Source: Rossellomorea aquimaris (GTDB taxonomy: Bacteria > Bacillota > Bacilli > Bacillales > Bacillaceae_B). From it: a stretch of DNA of 64,000 bases. The DNA is taken from contig NZ_QNRJ01000008.1 in the NCBI RefSeq assembly GCF_003315075.1, positions 1 through 64,000 of the forward strand. The letters are read 5' to 3'. The position numbers were made by a program, and so were the translations under genes. The notes under the pieces are model-generated. The model was not told the origin of the DNA. It saw nothing but the letters and a program-made list of their open reading frames with translations, and ran no database searches. Shown here one piece after another: positions 9,534 through 18,115 of this stretch (positions are counted from its first letter, which is position 1; every line of letters begins with the position of its first letter).

Positions 9534-10307
9534 ATGTATACCCATAACGAAAGAGAGTCGGCCTTTAGTAGTACAATCGAAAAACTTAAGTCTTCAGATT
9601 TAATAGAAGGAATCGTTCAGTTGGGATCAGGAGTGATAGGATACAAGGATGAGCTTTCAGACATAGACCTGATGCTGTCCACTCCAACAATGGAGGATGT
9701 AGAAAAAGCAAGAGGATTTATCCGTCAATGCTTTTCTTCACTCCACTTCATTTATATCAAGGAAATACAACTAAGAGAAAATATATATCTTTTCATTGCC
9801 TTTATGGAGAATGGATTGGAATTCAATGTTTCCATCCTCCCCACAGAGAAATTAAATGTAAAATCTCCTTTGTGGAAAGTAGTCGTTGATAAGTCAGGTG
9901 AAGTTTCTGGAAAAATGGAGATTGAACACGAACGCTTTACTACTAACCTTAATAAAAATGATGTTGGGGACGATATTCCATTTGAATTTTTTTATAGCAT
10001 GAGAAAATTACATACAGAATTAAAGCGTAATAACGTCATCTATGCGCTCAAGATGCTTGAAATCATGAGAGACGATACTTTACATATCCAAGCCATGAAT
10101 GAAAATAAAAAGCTTCACCAATTTAAGGCATATGAAACATTGAGTCCTCAGTTCATTACAAGGTTCCTTGAAACGTATCCAAGTGAATTCACTAGTGAAG
10201 CGGTATTAATGGCATCTGATAGATTGAGGGCACTTTTTATTGAAACAATTAAACAAAATAATGTTCTATCATTGGATGAAGAAATGCTTCAGATTCTGAG
10301 GTATTGA
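9534..10307 (+). CDS. Nucleotidyltransferase-like protein
   Basis: A 257-residue protein with the polymerase-beta-type nucleotidyltransferase signature G31-S32-G then D43-I-D45 (SDIDL). These residues bind the triphosphate and two metal ions. The third carboxylate is not obvious, because the expected strand reads LEFNVSIL. The helical C-terminal half resembles antibiotic adenylyltransferases in outline, but no substrate can be assigned. AGGTGATCAA precedes the ATG. It stands alone between the inverted-repeat segment and a terminator, and may be an accessory gene. Confidence 0.65.
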   Translation: MYTHNERESAFSSTIEKLKSSDLIEGIVQLGSGVIGYKDELSDIDLMLSTPTMEDVEKARGFIRQCFSSLHFIYIKEIQLRENIYLFIAFMENGLEFNVSILPTEKLNVKSPLWKVVVDKSGEVSGKMEIEHERFTTNLNKNDVGDDIPFEFFYSMRKLHTELKRNNVIYALKMLEIMRDDTLHIQAMNENKKLHQFKAYETLSPQFITRFLETYPSEFTSEAVLMASDRLRALFIETIKQNNVLSLDEEMLQILRY

Positions 10308-10373
10308 AGGCGAAGCAGAAGTTATTAAGCAACTGGAAAACGATAAACGAAGGATGATCTTCATTTAGACCAG

Positions 10374-10399
10374 GAGGTTCCAACTCGGAGCCTCTTTTT
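10374..10399 (+). terminator. Terminator after the nucleotidyltransferase-like gene
   Basis: GAGGTTCC pairs with GGAGCCTC (one G-T) around AACTC, followed by five T. Confidence 0.8.
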
Positions 10400-10473
10400 C
10401 ACATGCCCCTTTTTAAACACCAAAATTCATGTAAAATAAAGAATCATACTAAAAAAACACTGGAGTGACTCCT

Positions 10474-12075
10474 GTGAAGAAGAAACAGCTTAAACTAAGT
10501 ACCATCATCATTCTCTTCGTGTGCATCGTTGTCCTGGTATCACTTGTGATAACCGATTTGCTTATTTCCAGGACGATTAATGATAACATTGAGTCTAATA
10601 TTGAAGAAAAGGCGAAAATCGTTTCCCGGACGGTCGCTCATTCCACGATTGTGAAGAGCGGTTTAGAAGGGGAAGGGAATGCAGGTCGAATACAGGAATA
10701 CACCCAAGATATCCAGAAATCAGCAGAGGTACTGTTTGTAGTGGTCATGGATATGGAAGGGATACGAAAATCTCACCCTGATCCCGACCGTATCGGAAAG
10801 CATTTTGTCGGTGGGGATGAGAAAGGTGTACTTCAAGGGAAGGAAACATTGTCTATTTCAGAGGGGACTTTGGGCCAATCCGTCAGGGCGTTTTCTCCTG
10901 TCTTTAACGAGGGAAATCAACAGATAGGGGCTGTTGCAGTAGGGATTTCCCTGGGTAGCGTGGAGCAAGCATTGGACATGAGTCACCGGAATATTTTGGT
11001 GGGATCCATGATCGGGATTATTGTTGGTGTCATAGGGGCCGTTACTATAGCCAGATACATAAAGAAAATTTTATTCGGGTTGGAGCCGATTACGATAGCG
11101 AAAATCTTGGAAGAGCGGAATACGATGCTTCAGTCTGTACATGAGGGGGTTGTGGCTGTCAATAAAGATACAACCATCTCATTAGTGAATAAGTCTGCCC
11201 TGAAAATATTTAATAAAGCGGGACTAAGCTCGGATCCGATTGGAATGCCCATCAAAGAATACATGCCACACACCCGGTTGGAAAGAGTCATCGCTACGGG
11301 GAAACCTGAGCTTGACGAGGAGCAGACCATCAATGGGGTATCGATCCTGGTAAACCGTGTTCCGTTAATCGTCAATGATGAAGTAGTCGGGGCAATCTCC
11401 ACATTCCGTGATAAAACGGAAGTGAATCAATTAGCAGAGCAGTTAACGGGTGTCAAATCGTATGCGGAAGCGCTCCGTGCCCAGTCGCATGAATTTATGA
11501 ATAAGATGCATGTGATTCTGGGATTGGTGAAGATGAAGGATTACAATCATTTAAATCGTTATGTGAAAGAGCTTGTTTCCTTACGGGTCGATGAAGTGAG
11601 CACGGTGACGTCGAAAGTGAAGGATCCTGCTTTGGCTGGTTTTATCATGGGGAAACTGAGCTATGCAAGGGAAAAGAACGTTGCATTGACCATTGAATGT
11701 CACGACTTTATCCCCGAACCCAAAAATCCTTCTGTTACACATGAACTGATTACCGTGATTGGAAACCTATTGGATAATAGTGTTGAAGCAACGGCAAATA
11801 GTAATGAAAAGGAAGTGCTGCTGGAGCTATTCTATCAGGACGAGCAATTTGAAATGGTCGTGACGGATACAGGAAAAGGAATGGCGGATGAAATAGCAGA
11901 GGATATCTTCGTCAAAGGATACTCTTCTAAAGGGGAAGAAAGAGGATACGGTCTCTTCTTAGTGAAAGAAAGTCTCCGTAAACTGAATGGAACCCTGCAT
12001 GTTGAATCAAAGGTAGGATCGGGCACGACGATGGTTGTTCAAGCTTCATATAAGGAGGGGAAGAAGGGTGATTAA
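10474..12075 (+). CDS. malK: CitA/DcuS-family sensor histidine kinase (MalK-like)
   Basis: This membrane kinase probably senses extracellular malate or a similar di- or tricarboxylate. The 533-residue product has a membrane segment at about 8-30, an external PDC/Cache-type sensor, a second membrane segment at about 172-192, a cytosolic PAS domain and the family H-box with H339 (AQSHEFMNKMHVILGL). The ATPase N-box (NLLDNSVEAT) and G-box (DTGKGMADE) follow. GTG at 10474 is chosen over GTG at 10465 because TGGAG lies eight bases upstream and the length equals B. subtilis MalK (YufL). It overlaps the regulator gene by eight bases, and the symporter gene follows, which supports a malate sensor. 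Confidence 0.88.
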   Translation: MKKKQLKLSTIIILFVCIVVLVSLVITDLLISRTINDNIESNIEEKAKIVSRTVAHSTIVKSGLEGEGNAGRIQEYTQDIQKSAEVLFVVVMDMEGIRKSHPDPDRIGKHFVGGDEKGVLQGKETLSISEGTLGQSVRAFSPVFNEGNQQIGAVAVGISLGSVEQALDMSHRNILVGSMIGIIVGVIGAVTIARYIKKILFGLEPITIAKILEERNTMLQSVHEGVVAVNKDTTISLVNKSALKIFNKAGLSSDPIGMPIKEYMPHTRLERVIATGKPELDEEQTINGVSILVNRVPLIVNDEVVGAISTFRDKTEVNQLAEQLTGVKSYAEALRAQSHEFMNKMHVILGLVKMKDYNHLNRYVKELVSLRVDEVSTVTSKVKDPALAGFIMGKLSYAREKNVALTIECHDFIPEPKNPSVTHELITVIGNLLDNSVEATANSNEKEVLLELFYQDEQFEMVVTDTGKGMADEIAEDIFVKGYSSKGEERGYGLFLVKESLRKLNGTLHVESKVGSGTTMVVQASYKEGKKGD

Positions 12076-12775
12076 TGTATTGATCGTGGAAGATGATCCG
12101 ATGGTGGCCCGGTTTAATCAAAAGTATCTGGAAGAGATCAAAGGGTTTCATTTAATAGGAATCTCTAATTCGATTAAAGATGCCTCGGCGAAAGTAAGTG
12201 AGTATAAGATTGATCTGGTTTTATTGGATGTTTATATGCCTGGGAAACAAACCGGGATGGATTTGTTAGAGCAAATACGGAAGGAACAGCGGGAGACAGA
12301 TGTCATCCTCATCACAGCCGCATCAGAAGTCGATAATATCCAGAGCGCCCTTCGCATGGGTGTAGTGGACTACTTGATCAAGCCTTTTGAATTTGAACGG
12401 TTTAAAAAAGCATTATCGACTTATCGGGAGAGTAACCGTATGTTTCAAAAGCAATCTACCATCGATCAGAGTGAACTGGATTTACTTTTACTTAGGGATG
12501 TGCAAGCCGCGGAGAAGGTCCCCCTTCCTAAAGGATTGACGAGCAGTACATTATTATCTATCTACGACAAGATTGTGAGTTTCCAAGGAGAGTCGTTTTC
12601 TACAGGTGATATAGCAGACGTGACGTCCATTTCACGGGTATCGATCAGAAAGTACCTCAGGTTTCTGAAAGATATCGGTGTGGTGGATGAGACCCTGATC
12701 TATGGTGTCGGAAGGCCGGTCTATCAATATACAAGGAACAAACTGAATAGCTCACGCATTCAAAACTATTTGTAA
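12068..12775 (+). CDS. malR: Response regulator (MalR/CitB-like) of the malate-type system
   Basis: The 235-residue partner of the upstream kinase has a receiver domain with acidic pocket D9-D10, phospho-acceptor D54 (LLDVYMPG) and the conserved Lys in YLIKPFEFERF. A C-terminal winged-helix-like DNA-binding region follows (TGDIADVTSISRVSIRKYLRFL), as in CitT and DctR regulators. Translation starts at GTG 12068, inside the end of the kinase gene and seven bases after AAGGAGGGG, so the two are coupled. By analogy with B. subtilis MalKR it should activate the symporter gene downstream. Confidence 0.88.
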   Translation: MINVLIVEDDPMVARFNQKYLEEIKGFHLIGISNSIKDASAKVSEYKIDLVLLDVYMPGKQTGMDLLEQIRKEQRETDVILITAASEVDNIQSALRMGVVDYLIKPFEFERFKKALSTYRESNRMFQKQSTIDQSELDLLLLRDVQAAEKVPLPKGLTSSTLLSIYDKIVSFQGESFSTGDIADVTSISRVSIRKYLRFLKDIGVVDETLIYGVGRPVYQYTRNKLNSSRIQNYL

Positions 12776-12800
12776 GCAGCCTATCCGGCTGCTTTTTTTA
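12776..12800 (+). terminator. Terminator after the response regulator
   Basis: GCAGCC / GGCTGC around TATCC, followed by seven T. It separates the two-component pair from the symporter gene. Confidence 0.85.
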
Positions 12801-12840
12801 ATTTCAAAAGTCAAACAATAGTTTCATAATCTATGAAACG

Positions 12841-12854
12841 ATAAAGCGTTTTCA
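12841..12854 (+). promoter_or_regulatory. Weak cre-like site upstream of the symporter gene
   Basis: ATAAAGCGTTTTCA matches the CcpA consensus TGWAANCGNTNWCA at 12 of 14 positions, lacking only the first two bases. Confidence 0.4.
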
Positions 12855-12870
12855 TATGATGGACATATAG

Positions 12871-12884
12871 TGTAAGCGGTTACG
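12871..12884 (+). promoter_or_regulatory. cre (CcpA) site upstream of the symporter gene
   Basis: TGTAAGCGGTTACG matches TGWAANCGNTNWCA at 13 of 14 positions. Placed about 95 bases before the start codon, it would give carbon catabolite repression of malate uptake. Confidence 0.6.
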
Positions 12885-12978
12885 CGAAAGCGATTGAAGG
12901 GGTGTAAGGTTGCTGGAAAGACCAGCACTGGAAACAGTTTCGGATTATTATTTTCAAAACGACAAAGGGGATGAGAAG

Positions 12979-14301
12979 ATGGGACAAGCAGCATCAACAC
13001 TTTCATATAAGAAGGAGAAAACAAATGAGAATGTGACGCTTACGAAAGATCGATCGCTTCAGATTTTCAATATGCCGATCCTTTGGTTCCTGGTCTTTAC
13101 GGGAATCACGCTTGCAAGCTTGTATACGGGGAACCTTCCAGGGGGCATGATTGGAAGCCTTCTCGTCATGATGATCCTTGGGGAATTATTTGGGTGGATA
13201 GGAGATCGTACGCCAATCGTGAAAACGTTCCTTGGCGGGGGAGCGATCATTGCGATCTTTGGATCTGCTTTTATGGTTTACGCTGGTTTACTTCCGGAAG
13301 CCACCGTCACGTCCATGACCGACTTCATGAAATCTGGAGGATTTTTGAACTTCTATATTGCTGCCTTAATCACGGGAAGTATCTTAGGAATGAATTCAAA
13401 AGTTTTAGTTAAAGTGGGACTTCGCTATTTCCTTCCGATTTTCGGAGCGGTAGCCGGAGCCGTGATTGTTGCAGGAATCTTTGGATCTCTTGTCGGATTT
13501 ACCCTTCAAGAAGCGATCCTCGTCATTACGATGCCAATCATGGGTGGTGGAATGGGAGCGGGAGCTGTCCCCATGAGTCAAATCTATTCTGAGATGATGG
13601 GGAATGATCCGAGCTATTATATTTCAATGCTCGTGCCGGCACTGGCATTAGGGAATGTATTTGCCATCATTTTAGCATCGGTTCTTGATATAATCGGAAA
13701 AAAAGTACCTTCCCTAAGTGGAAACGGTCAGCTTATGAAAGGTTTTACCTATGAAAAAACAAAGCAGAAGTATAACATTGAAAAGATGGGAGTAGGCTTA
13801 CTCGCTGCCCTGACATTCTTCACGGTTGGAACATTGCTGGGATCCGTTCTTCCCCTTCATCCATATGCCATCATGATCATACTTGTGGCCGCAGCGAAGA
13901 TTTCAAACATGATCCCTCAAAATGTTGTAGAGGGAGCCAGTCAGTGGTATCAATTTGTAGCAAGCAACTGGACGTTCGCTTTATTATTTGGGATCGGTGT
14001 CGCTTACACCGATTTAGATACCGTTCTTGCAGCGTTAACGCTGCAATATATCTTGACCGTATTCGGAGTGGTATTAGGGGCGATCATCGGAGCGGCGATC
14101 CTTGGGAAAGTCGTTGGCTTTTACCCGATTGAAGCTGCGATCACCGCTGGGCTATGCATGGCGAATATGGGAGGAACAGGGGATGTTGCCGTATTGTCAG
14201 CATCGAAACGAATGGAGCTTATGCCATTCGCTCAAATCTCTTCCCGATTAGGAGGTGCATTGATCCTGCTGTTAGCCGGATTAATTATCCCGCTGTTGTA
14301 A
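12979..14301 (+). CDS. maeN: 2-hydroxycarboxylate (malate) sodium symporter, MaeN-like
   Basis: This 441-residue membrane transporter of the 2HCT family (CitS/MaeN) has about 11 helices and the paired family signatures GGGMGAGAVPMS and the late NMGGTGDVAVLSAS. It should import malate or citrate with Na+. I start at ATG 12979, preceded by AAAGGGG. The frame extends up to TTG 12910 but the added residues are not hydrophobic or conserved in character. It follows a MalKR-like two-component system, and cre sites lie upstream, which together favour malate over citrate. Confidence 0.88.
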   Translation: MGQAASTLSYKKEKTNENVTLTKDRSLQIFNMPILWFLVFTGITLASLYTGNLPGGMIGSLLVMMILGELFGWIGDRTPIVKTFLGGGAIIAIFGSAFMVYAGLLPEATVTSMTDFMKSGGFLNFYIAALITGSILGMNSKVLVKVGLRYFLPIFGAVAGAVIVAGIFGSLVGFTLQEAILVITMPIMGGGMGAGAVPMSQIYSEMMGNDPSYYISMLVPALALGNVFAIILASVLDIIGKKVPSLSGNGQLMKGFTYEKTKQKYNIEKMGVGLLAALTFFTVGTLLGSVLPLHPYAIMIILVAAAKISNMIPQNVVEGASQWYQFVASNWTFALLFGIGVAYTDLDTVLAALTLQYILTVFGVVLGAIIGAAILGKVVGFYPIEAAITAGLCMANMGGTGDVAVLSASKRMELMPFAQISSRLGGALILLLAGLIIPLL

Positions 14302-14313
14302 ATATGGTACACT

Positions 14314-14347
14314 TAGGCTTGACTCTAGCAGTCAAGCCTATCTTTCA
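14314..14347 (+). terminator. Hairpin terminator after the symporter gene
   Basis: TAGGCTTGAC pairs with GTCAAGCCTA around TCTAGCA. The tail (TCTTTCATTTT) is only moderately T-rich, so some read-through into the next gene is possible. Confidence 0.7.
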
Positions 14348-14371
14348 TTTTAATAGATTGTGGTGACGTAA

Positions 14372-15277
14372 ATGGACGTAATATTGATTGTACTGCCTGC
14401 ATTACTGGTCTTTGCCGTTGGATATATCGGTCAAAAGAAACTTGGTTTCGAGATCAATTCGATTTCGAAGATGGCCATTTACTTAATGTATCCGTTTCTT
14501 GCATTCAAGACCTTTTACGAGAATGAACTGAATATGGATTATCTTTATATCTTTCTGTTTTGTATCGCGCTTTGTGTGATTTTGATTGTATCTATTAAAA
14601 TAGTGGCTAAGTTTAGAAACTATTCAAAACCGAAAGTGTCGGCCATGATTCTATCCGGGGTATTCATGAACAGCGGCAACTATGGAGTACCGATCATCCT
14701 ATTCGCTTTCGGCGAACTCGGGTTTCGCTATGCGGTCATTATGATGGTGATACAGTCATTTCTTATGAATACAATCGGCCTCTATTATGCTGTCAGTGGC
14801 GGTGATAAAAAGAGGGAAACGAGGGAAATCTGGATGAAGATCGTCAAGATGCCGATTCTGCATGGTGCTTTTCTTGGATTGGGCTTTCAATTGTTTCATC
14901 TTGATGTGCCGGTGTTTATGAGTCAGACCATTGATCTGATTTCCCAGGCAACGATTCCTACTATTATGGTGGTGTTAGGGATGCAATTAGCGACATTGGG
15001 AGGGAAGAAGGTGGAAAGAGGCGCCCTTTCCTTTATTGTGATCATGAGAATGGTAGCTTCACCCATCATAGCTCTGGTCGTTGTTTCGTTTCTTCCTATT
15101 TCTACCATGTTGGGATCGATTCTCATTATTTTGGCAAGCATGCCAACTGCTGCGAATACTACGATGTTTTCATTGCAGTTCAACACAGAGCCTGATTTAG
15201 TGTCGACAAGTACACTTGTCACTACACTTATGAGCATTGTGACGATCCCGATTATGTTGGCTCTTGTATCCTTATAG
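14372..15277 (+). CDS. AEC (auxin efflux carrier) family transporter
   Basis: A 301-residue, ten-helix membrane protein of the AEC family. The family feature GVFMNSGNYGVPI in the first half and the pseudo-symmetric second half (ASMPTAANTTMFS) are clear. AEC members in bacteria include malate and malonate transporters such as MleP-type proteins. Its position directly behind the malate-type symporter, after an imperfect terminator, hints at a dicarboxylate substrate, but this is inference. The ribosome site (GGTGACG) is modest. Confidence 0.82.
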   Translation: MDVILIVLPALLVFAVGYIGQKKLGFEINSISKMAIYLMYPFLAFKTFYENELNMDYLYIFLFCIALCVILIVSIKIVAKFRNYSKPKVSAMILSGVFMNSGNYGVPIILFAFGELGFRYAVIMMVIQSFLMNTIGLYYAVSGGDKKRETREIWMKIVKMPILHGAFLGLGFQLFHLDVPVFMSQTIDLISQATIPTIMVVLGMQLATLGGKKVERGALSFIVIMRMVASPIIALVVVSFLPISTMLGSILIILASMPTAANTTMFSLQFNTEPDLVSTSTLVTTLMSIVTIPIMLALVSL

Positions 15278-15282
15278 AAACG

Positions 15283-15317
15283 AAGCTGCTTGAGATTTCT
15301 CAAGTAGCTTTTTTTAT
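15283..15317 (+). terminator. Terminator after the AEC gene
   Basis: AAGCTGCTTGAG pairs with CTCAAGTAGCTT (one G-T) around four bases, then seven T. Confidence 0.9.
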
Positions 15318-15426
15318 TTAATAGATGAAAGGACGCGGAAGTCTCTCTTTTTGACAACTGTCGTCGAATCTATTACTATTGTAAAATAAATTCCAACCAA
15401 TTCAATCAGATTAAGGAGGATTATTC

Positions 15427-16677
15427 ATGGCTGGCTATGTGCAACCAATAAATGAACAAAAGGGTCCAGAGAAAGCGAGTACCGAATTGAACCCGCCACA
15501 GACATCTTTAGTGGCTGGCGGTTTAATCGTTACAGTGATTCTTAGTCTATATTTACTCTTTACACAAGAAATTGCCCAAACCGTGTTACTGGTGCTGGGG
15601 CTGTTGTTAGGATATACATTATTTCATGCACGATTCGGATTCACTTCTGCTTTCCGCAGAGTGATGTCTGTAGGGAACGGGCAGGCACTGCGGGCACATA
15701 TGGTGATGCTTGCCGTTGCCGTAACGCTGTTTGCTCCGATCCTTGCGACAGGGTACACATTCTTTGGGGGTGAAGCGGCAGGTTATGTATCGCCCGTTGG
15801 GGTAAGTTTACTGGTAGGTGCCTTCCTGTTTGGGATTGGCATGCAGCTTGGAGGAGGCTGTGCTTCAGGTACACTATACGCAATCGGCGGCGGTCGCTCC
15901 GTTATGTTCATCACATTGCTATTCTTTATTGTCGGTGCCACAGTCGGAGCCTATCATCTTCCATTTTGGACAGAGGAAATGCCGTCCTTTAAACCTATTT
16001 CATTAGCAACCTCTACCGGATTAGGTTATTTTGGGGCATGGCTCGTTTCGATTTTATTCTTTGGCTTCATTGCGTGGATTACACTGCGGGTGGAGAAGAA
16101 GAAAAACCCGCCCCGCATGGCGACACTCCCAACGACTAAAGGCTGGAAACGGATTCTACGTGGATCTTGGCCACTTATCGCAGCTGCGATCGTGCTGGCT
16201 GTGTTAAATGCCCTCACTCTCATGACACGGGGAAATCCTTGGGGAATCACTTCTGCCTTTGCTCTATGGGGATCAAAGGTTGCCGGAATGTTCGGGGTCG
16301 ACGTGGCAAGCTGGGGCTACTGGACAGGAGCCAATGCTGAAGCTCTTCAAGCATCGATCTTTGCTGATTCCACAACCGTATTAAACTTCGGTGTCATCCT
16401 TGGAGCATTTCTTGCATCTGCTGCAGGTGGCCTGTTCCGGTTTAATAAAATCACTGGTAAAAATGCCATGGCGTCTGTCATTGGTGGGCTGCTGATGGGA
16501 TACGGTGCCCGTTTGGCCTTCGGATGTAACATTGGTGCTTACTTCGGAGGGATCGCTTCCTTCAGCCTTCACGGTTATATTTGGGGGTTCCTTGCCCTTG
16601 GAGGTACGTTCCTGGCACTTTATCTTCGTCCGATGTTCGGATTGTCGGTGCCGAAACCGAAGGATACATTTTGTTAA
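15427..16677 (+). CDS. YeeE/YedE family (TsuA-like) sulfur compound transporter
   Basis: A 416-residue polytopic membrane protein. It carries the two family signatures, GIGMQLGGGCASGTLYAIGGGRS near residues 138-160 and GYGARLAFGCNIGAYFGGIASFSLHG near 358-383, each with a Cys of the kind that lines the thiosulfate path in TsuA. It should import thiosulfate or a related sulfur species. No TusA-like (TsuB) gene or rhodanese lies next to it, unlike many family loci. AAGGAGG lies eight bases before the ATG. It is monocistronic, ending at a strong terminator. Confidence 0.85.
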   Translation: MAGYVQPINEQKGPEKASTELNPPQTSLVAGGLIVTVILSLYLLFTQEIAQTVLLVLGLLLGYTLFHARFGFTSAFRRVMSVGNGQALRAHMVMLAVAVTLFAPILATGYTFFGGEAAGYVSPVGVSLLVGAFLFGIGMQLGGGCASGTLYAIGGGRSVMFITLLFFIVGATVGAYHLPFWTEEMPSFKPISLATSTGLGYFGAWLVSILFFGFIAWITLRVEKKKNPPRMATLPTTKGWKRILRGSWPLIAAAIVLAVLNALTLMTRGNPWGITSAFALWGSKVAGMFGVDVASWGYWTGANAEALQASIFADSTTVLNFGVILGAFLASAAGGLFRFNKITGKNAMASVIGGLLMGYGARLAFGCNIGAYFGGIASFSLHGYIWGFLALGGTFLALYLRPMFGLSVPKPKDTFC

Positions 16678-16690
16678 CTGGATAGTTTGA

Positions 16691-16728
16691 AAAATCCTGC
16701 ATGTCGTTACACATGCAGGATTTTCTTT
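16691..16728. terminator. Bidirectional terminator between the TsuA-like and XRE genes
   Basis: AAAATCCTGCATGT pairs perfectly with ACATGCAGGATTTT around six bases. The genes on both sides converge on it. Confidence 0.9.
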
Positions 16729-16732
16729 GGGA

Positions 16733-17290
16733 TTATTCACCGCCATAATAAATAACCATCTGGCACACAGCTGTTTCTACTGAATGATTTACATACTCAT
16801 GCCCGGAGTCTGCGGCAAAACGAATGGAACTTCCTTCTGTCAGCAGATAGGTTTCTTCCCCGATATTAAGGGCAATCTTCCCTGACAGCACCGTGATGTA
16901 TTCCTCTACCCCCTTCGTATGCCCTTCATTTCGATATAAGCAGCCCGGTTTCATTTCAACCCGGTAGCTTTCCCATTTTTTCAGGGGATCGAAAGGGAAG
17001 ATGGGATAAACGATGTAGTTTCCGTTATCTTCAAGAACAGGCTGAACGTCTTGATAATGAATGATGGATATTTGATTGCTTGGCTTTTCAATCAGTGAAG
17101 AGAAGGATACCTTCAAGCCATTGGCGATCTTCCATAGAATTGCGACCGTCGGATTCGAATCACCACGTTCAATCTGACCGATCATCGCCTTGCTTACACC
17201 GGTGCGCTCTGCCATCTGCTCAAGGCTGAAGCCGCGCTCCCTGCGGATCTTCCGTATATTATCACCAATTTGAATCGGGAAATTTTCCAT
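16733..17290 (-). CDS. XRE-family regulator with C-terminal cupin domain
   Basis: This 185-residue regulator has an N-terminal helix-turn-helix (IRKIRRERGFSLEQMAERTGVSK, then MIGQIERGDSNPTV; roughly residues 9-63) and a C-terminal cupin (residues about 105-180; GHTKGVEEYITVLSG, then EGSSIRFAADSGHEYVN). The cupin probably binds a small ligand such as an amino acid. The start at 17290 follows AAGAGGAG; the longer frame to 17347 lacks a ribosome site and would run through the promoter region. It is transcribed divergently from azlCD, and a dyad sits between them, so it is the likely azl regulator. B. subtilis uses Lrp-type AzlB instead. Confidence 0.85.
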   Translation of the reverse strand: MENFPIQIGDNIRKIRRERGFSLEQMAERTGVSKAMIGQIERGDSNPTVAILWKIANGLKVSFSSLIEKPSNQISIIHYQDVQPVLEDNGNYIVYPIFPFDPLKKWESYRVEMKPGCLYRNEGHTKGVEEYITVLSGKIALNIGEETYLLTEGSSIRFAADSGHEYVNHSVETAVCQMVIYYGGE

Positions 17291-17303
17291 GCCAAAACTC
17301 CTC

Positions 17304-17332
17304 TTGTATACTATAGTGTCTATATGTATAAT
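17304..17332 (+). promoter_or_regulatory. azlC promoter with overlapping dyad operator
   Basis: TTGTAT (17304-17309) and TATAAT (17327-17332) are spaced by 17 bases. Between and over them lies an imperfect inverted repeat at 17307-17330 (TATACTATAG, spacer, CTATATGTATA). It is a good candidate operator for the divergent XRE-cupin regulator. Confidence 0.65.
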
Positions 17333-17392
17333 ATAATAAATTATCAAAAAATTAAAATAGTAAATTACTTCTATTATAAAGGATGTGAGAGG

Positions 17393-18115
17393 ATGGAGGC
17401 ACTGCTTTCCACGAAAAAAGTGAGTGATTTTCGTCTGGGCCTGCAGGGAGGGCTCAGCATAGCCATCGGATACATGCCTGTTGCGTTAACCTTTGGGTTG
17501 TTGGCACGGACAACCGGCCTTACGGTCACGGAAACGGTACTGATGAGCATGCTCGTGTTTGCAGGGGCTGCTCAATACATATCGCTGAGTCTGATCGCGG
17601 TTGGTACCGGGATCATTGAAATTATTCTTACCACGTTCATCGTAAACATCCGTCACTTCCTGATGTCGGCTTCTTTAAGTGAAAAGCTCGAGGAAGACCG
17701 ACTATATAAAAAGTTGTTTTATGCGTTTGGGATTACGGATGAAACCTTCACGGTCATCAGCGTCAAAGATGGCAAAGTAAGAACAGGTTTTGCCGTCGGG
17801 GTGATGCTCATTTCATACGGAAGCTGGGTCGTGAACTCTGGTGTCGGCTACTTCATCGGGGAAATCCTTCCCGAATTTCTACAAGCGAGCATGACGATCG
17901 CTCTTTATGCCATGTTTGTGGGACTCCTCGTTCCTTCCATGAAAAAAAGTGTAAAGGTCACGTTTTTAGCCGTAGTGGCCGGTATGTTGAATAGCATCCT
18001 GCTTTTCACGACGAACCTTTCAAACGGCTGGTCGATTGTACTTGCTACCCTCGTTTCAGCCGTGATTGTGGAATTGGTGGTCATGATGAAGGGAGGAGAG
18101 AGAGCGAATGAATAG
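17393..18115 (+). CDS. azlC: AzlC family branched-chain amino acid export subunit
   Basis: AzlC is the large membrane subunit of a two-part branched-chain amino acid exporter. The 240-residue protein has about seven helices and the family segments MPVALTFGLLAR, VFAGAAQYISLSLI and NIRHFLMSASLSEKL. ATG 17393 is chosen because GATGTGAGAGG precedes it; the open frame reaches 17270 but overlaps the promoter. azlD follows with an eight-base overlap, so translation is coupled. The substrate could also be another amino acid or azole analog. Confidence 0.9.
   Translation: MEALLSTKKVSDFRLGLQGGLSIAIGYMPVALTFGLLARTTGLTVTETVLMSMLVFAGAAQYISLSLIAVGTGIIEIILTTFIVNIRHFLMSASLSEKLEEDRLYKKLFYAFGITDETFTVISVKDGKVRTGFAVGVMLISYGSWVVNSGVGYFIGEILPEFLQASMTIALYAMFVGLLVPSMKKSVKVTFLAVVAGMLNSILLFTTNLSNGWSIVLATLVSAVIVELVVMMKGGERANE

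Noticed and set aside
14923..15357. 144-codon minus-strand frame opposite the AEC gene
   Set aside because: It is a shadow of a well-supported membrane protein and covers its terminator.
16381..16746. 121-codon minus-strand frame opposite the TsuA-like gene
   Set aside because: It runs through the bidirectional terminator and has no family resemblance.
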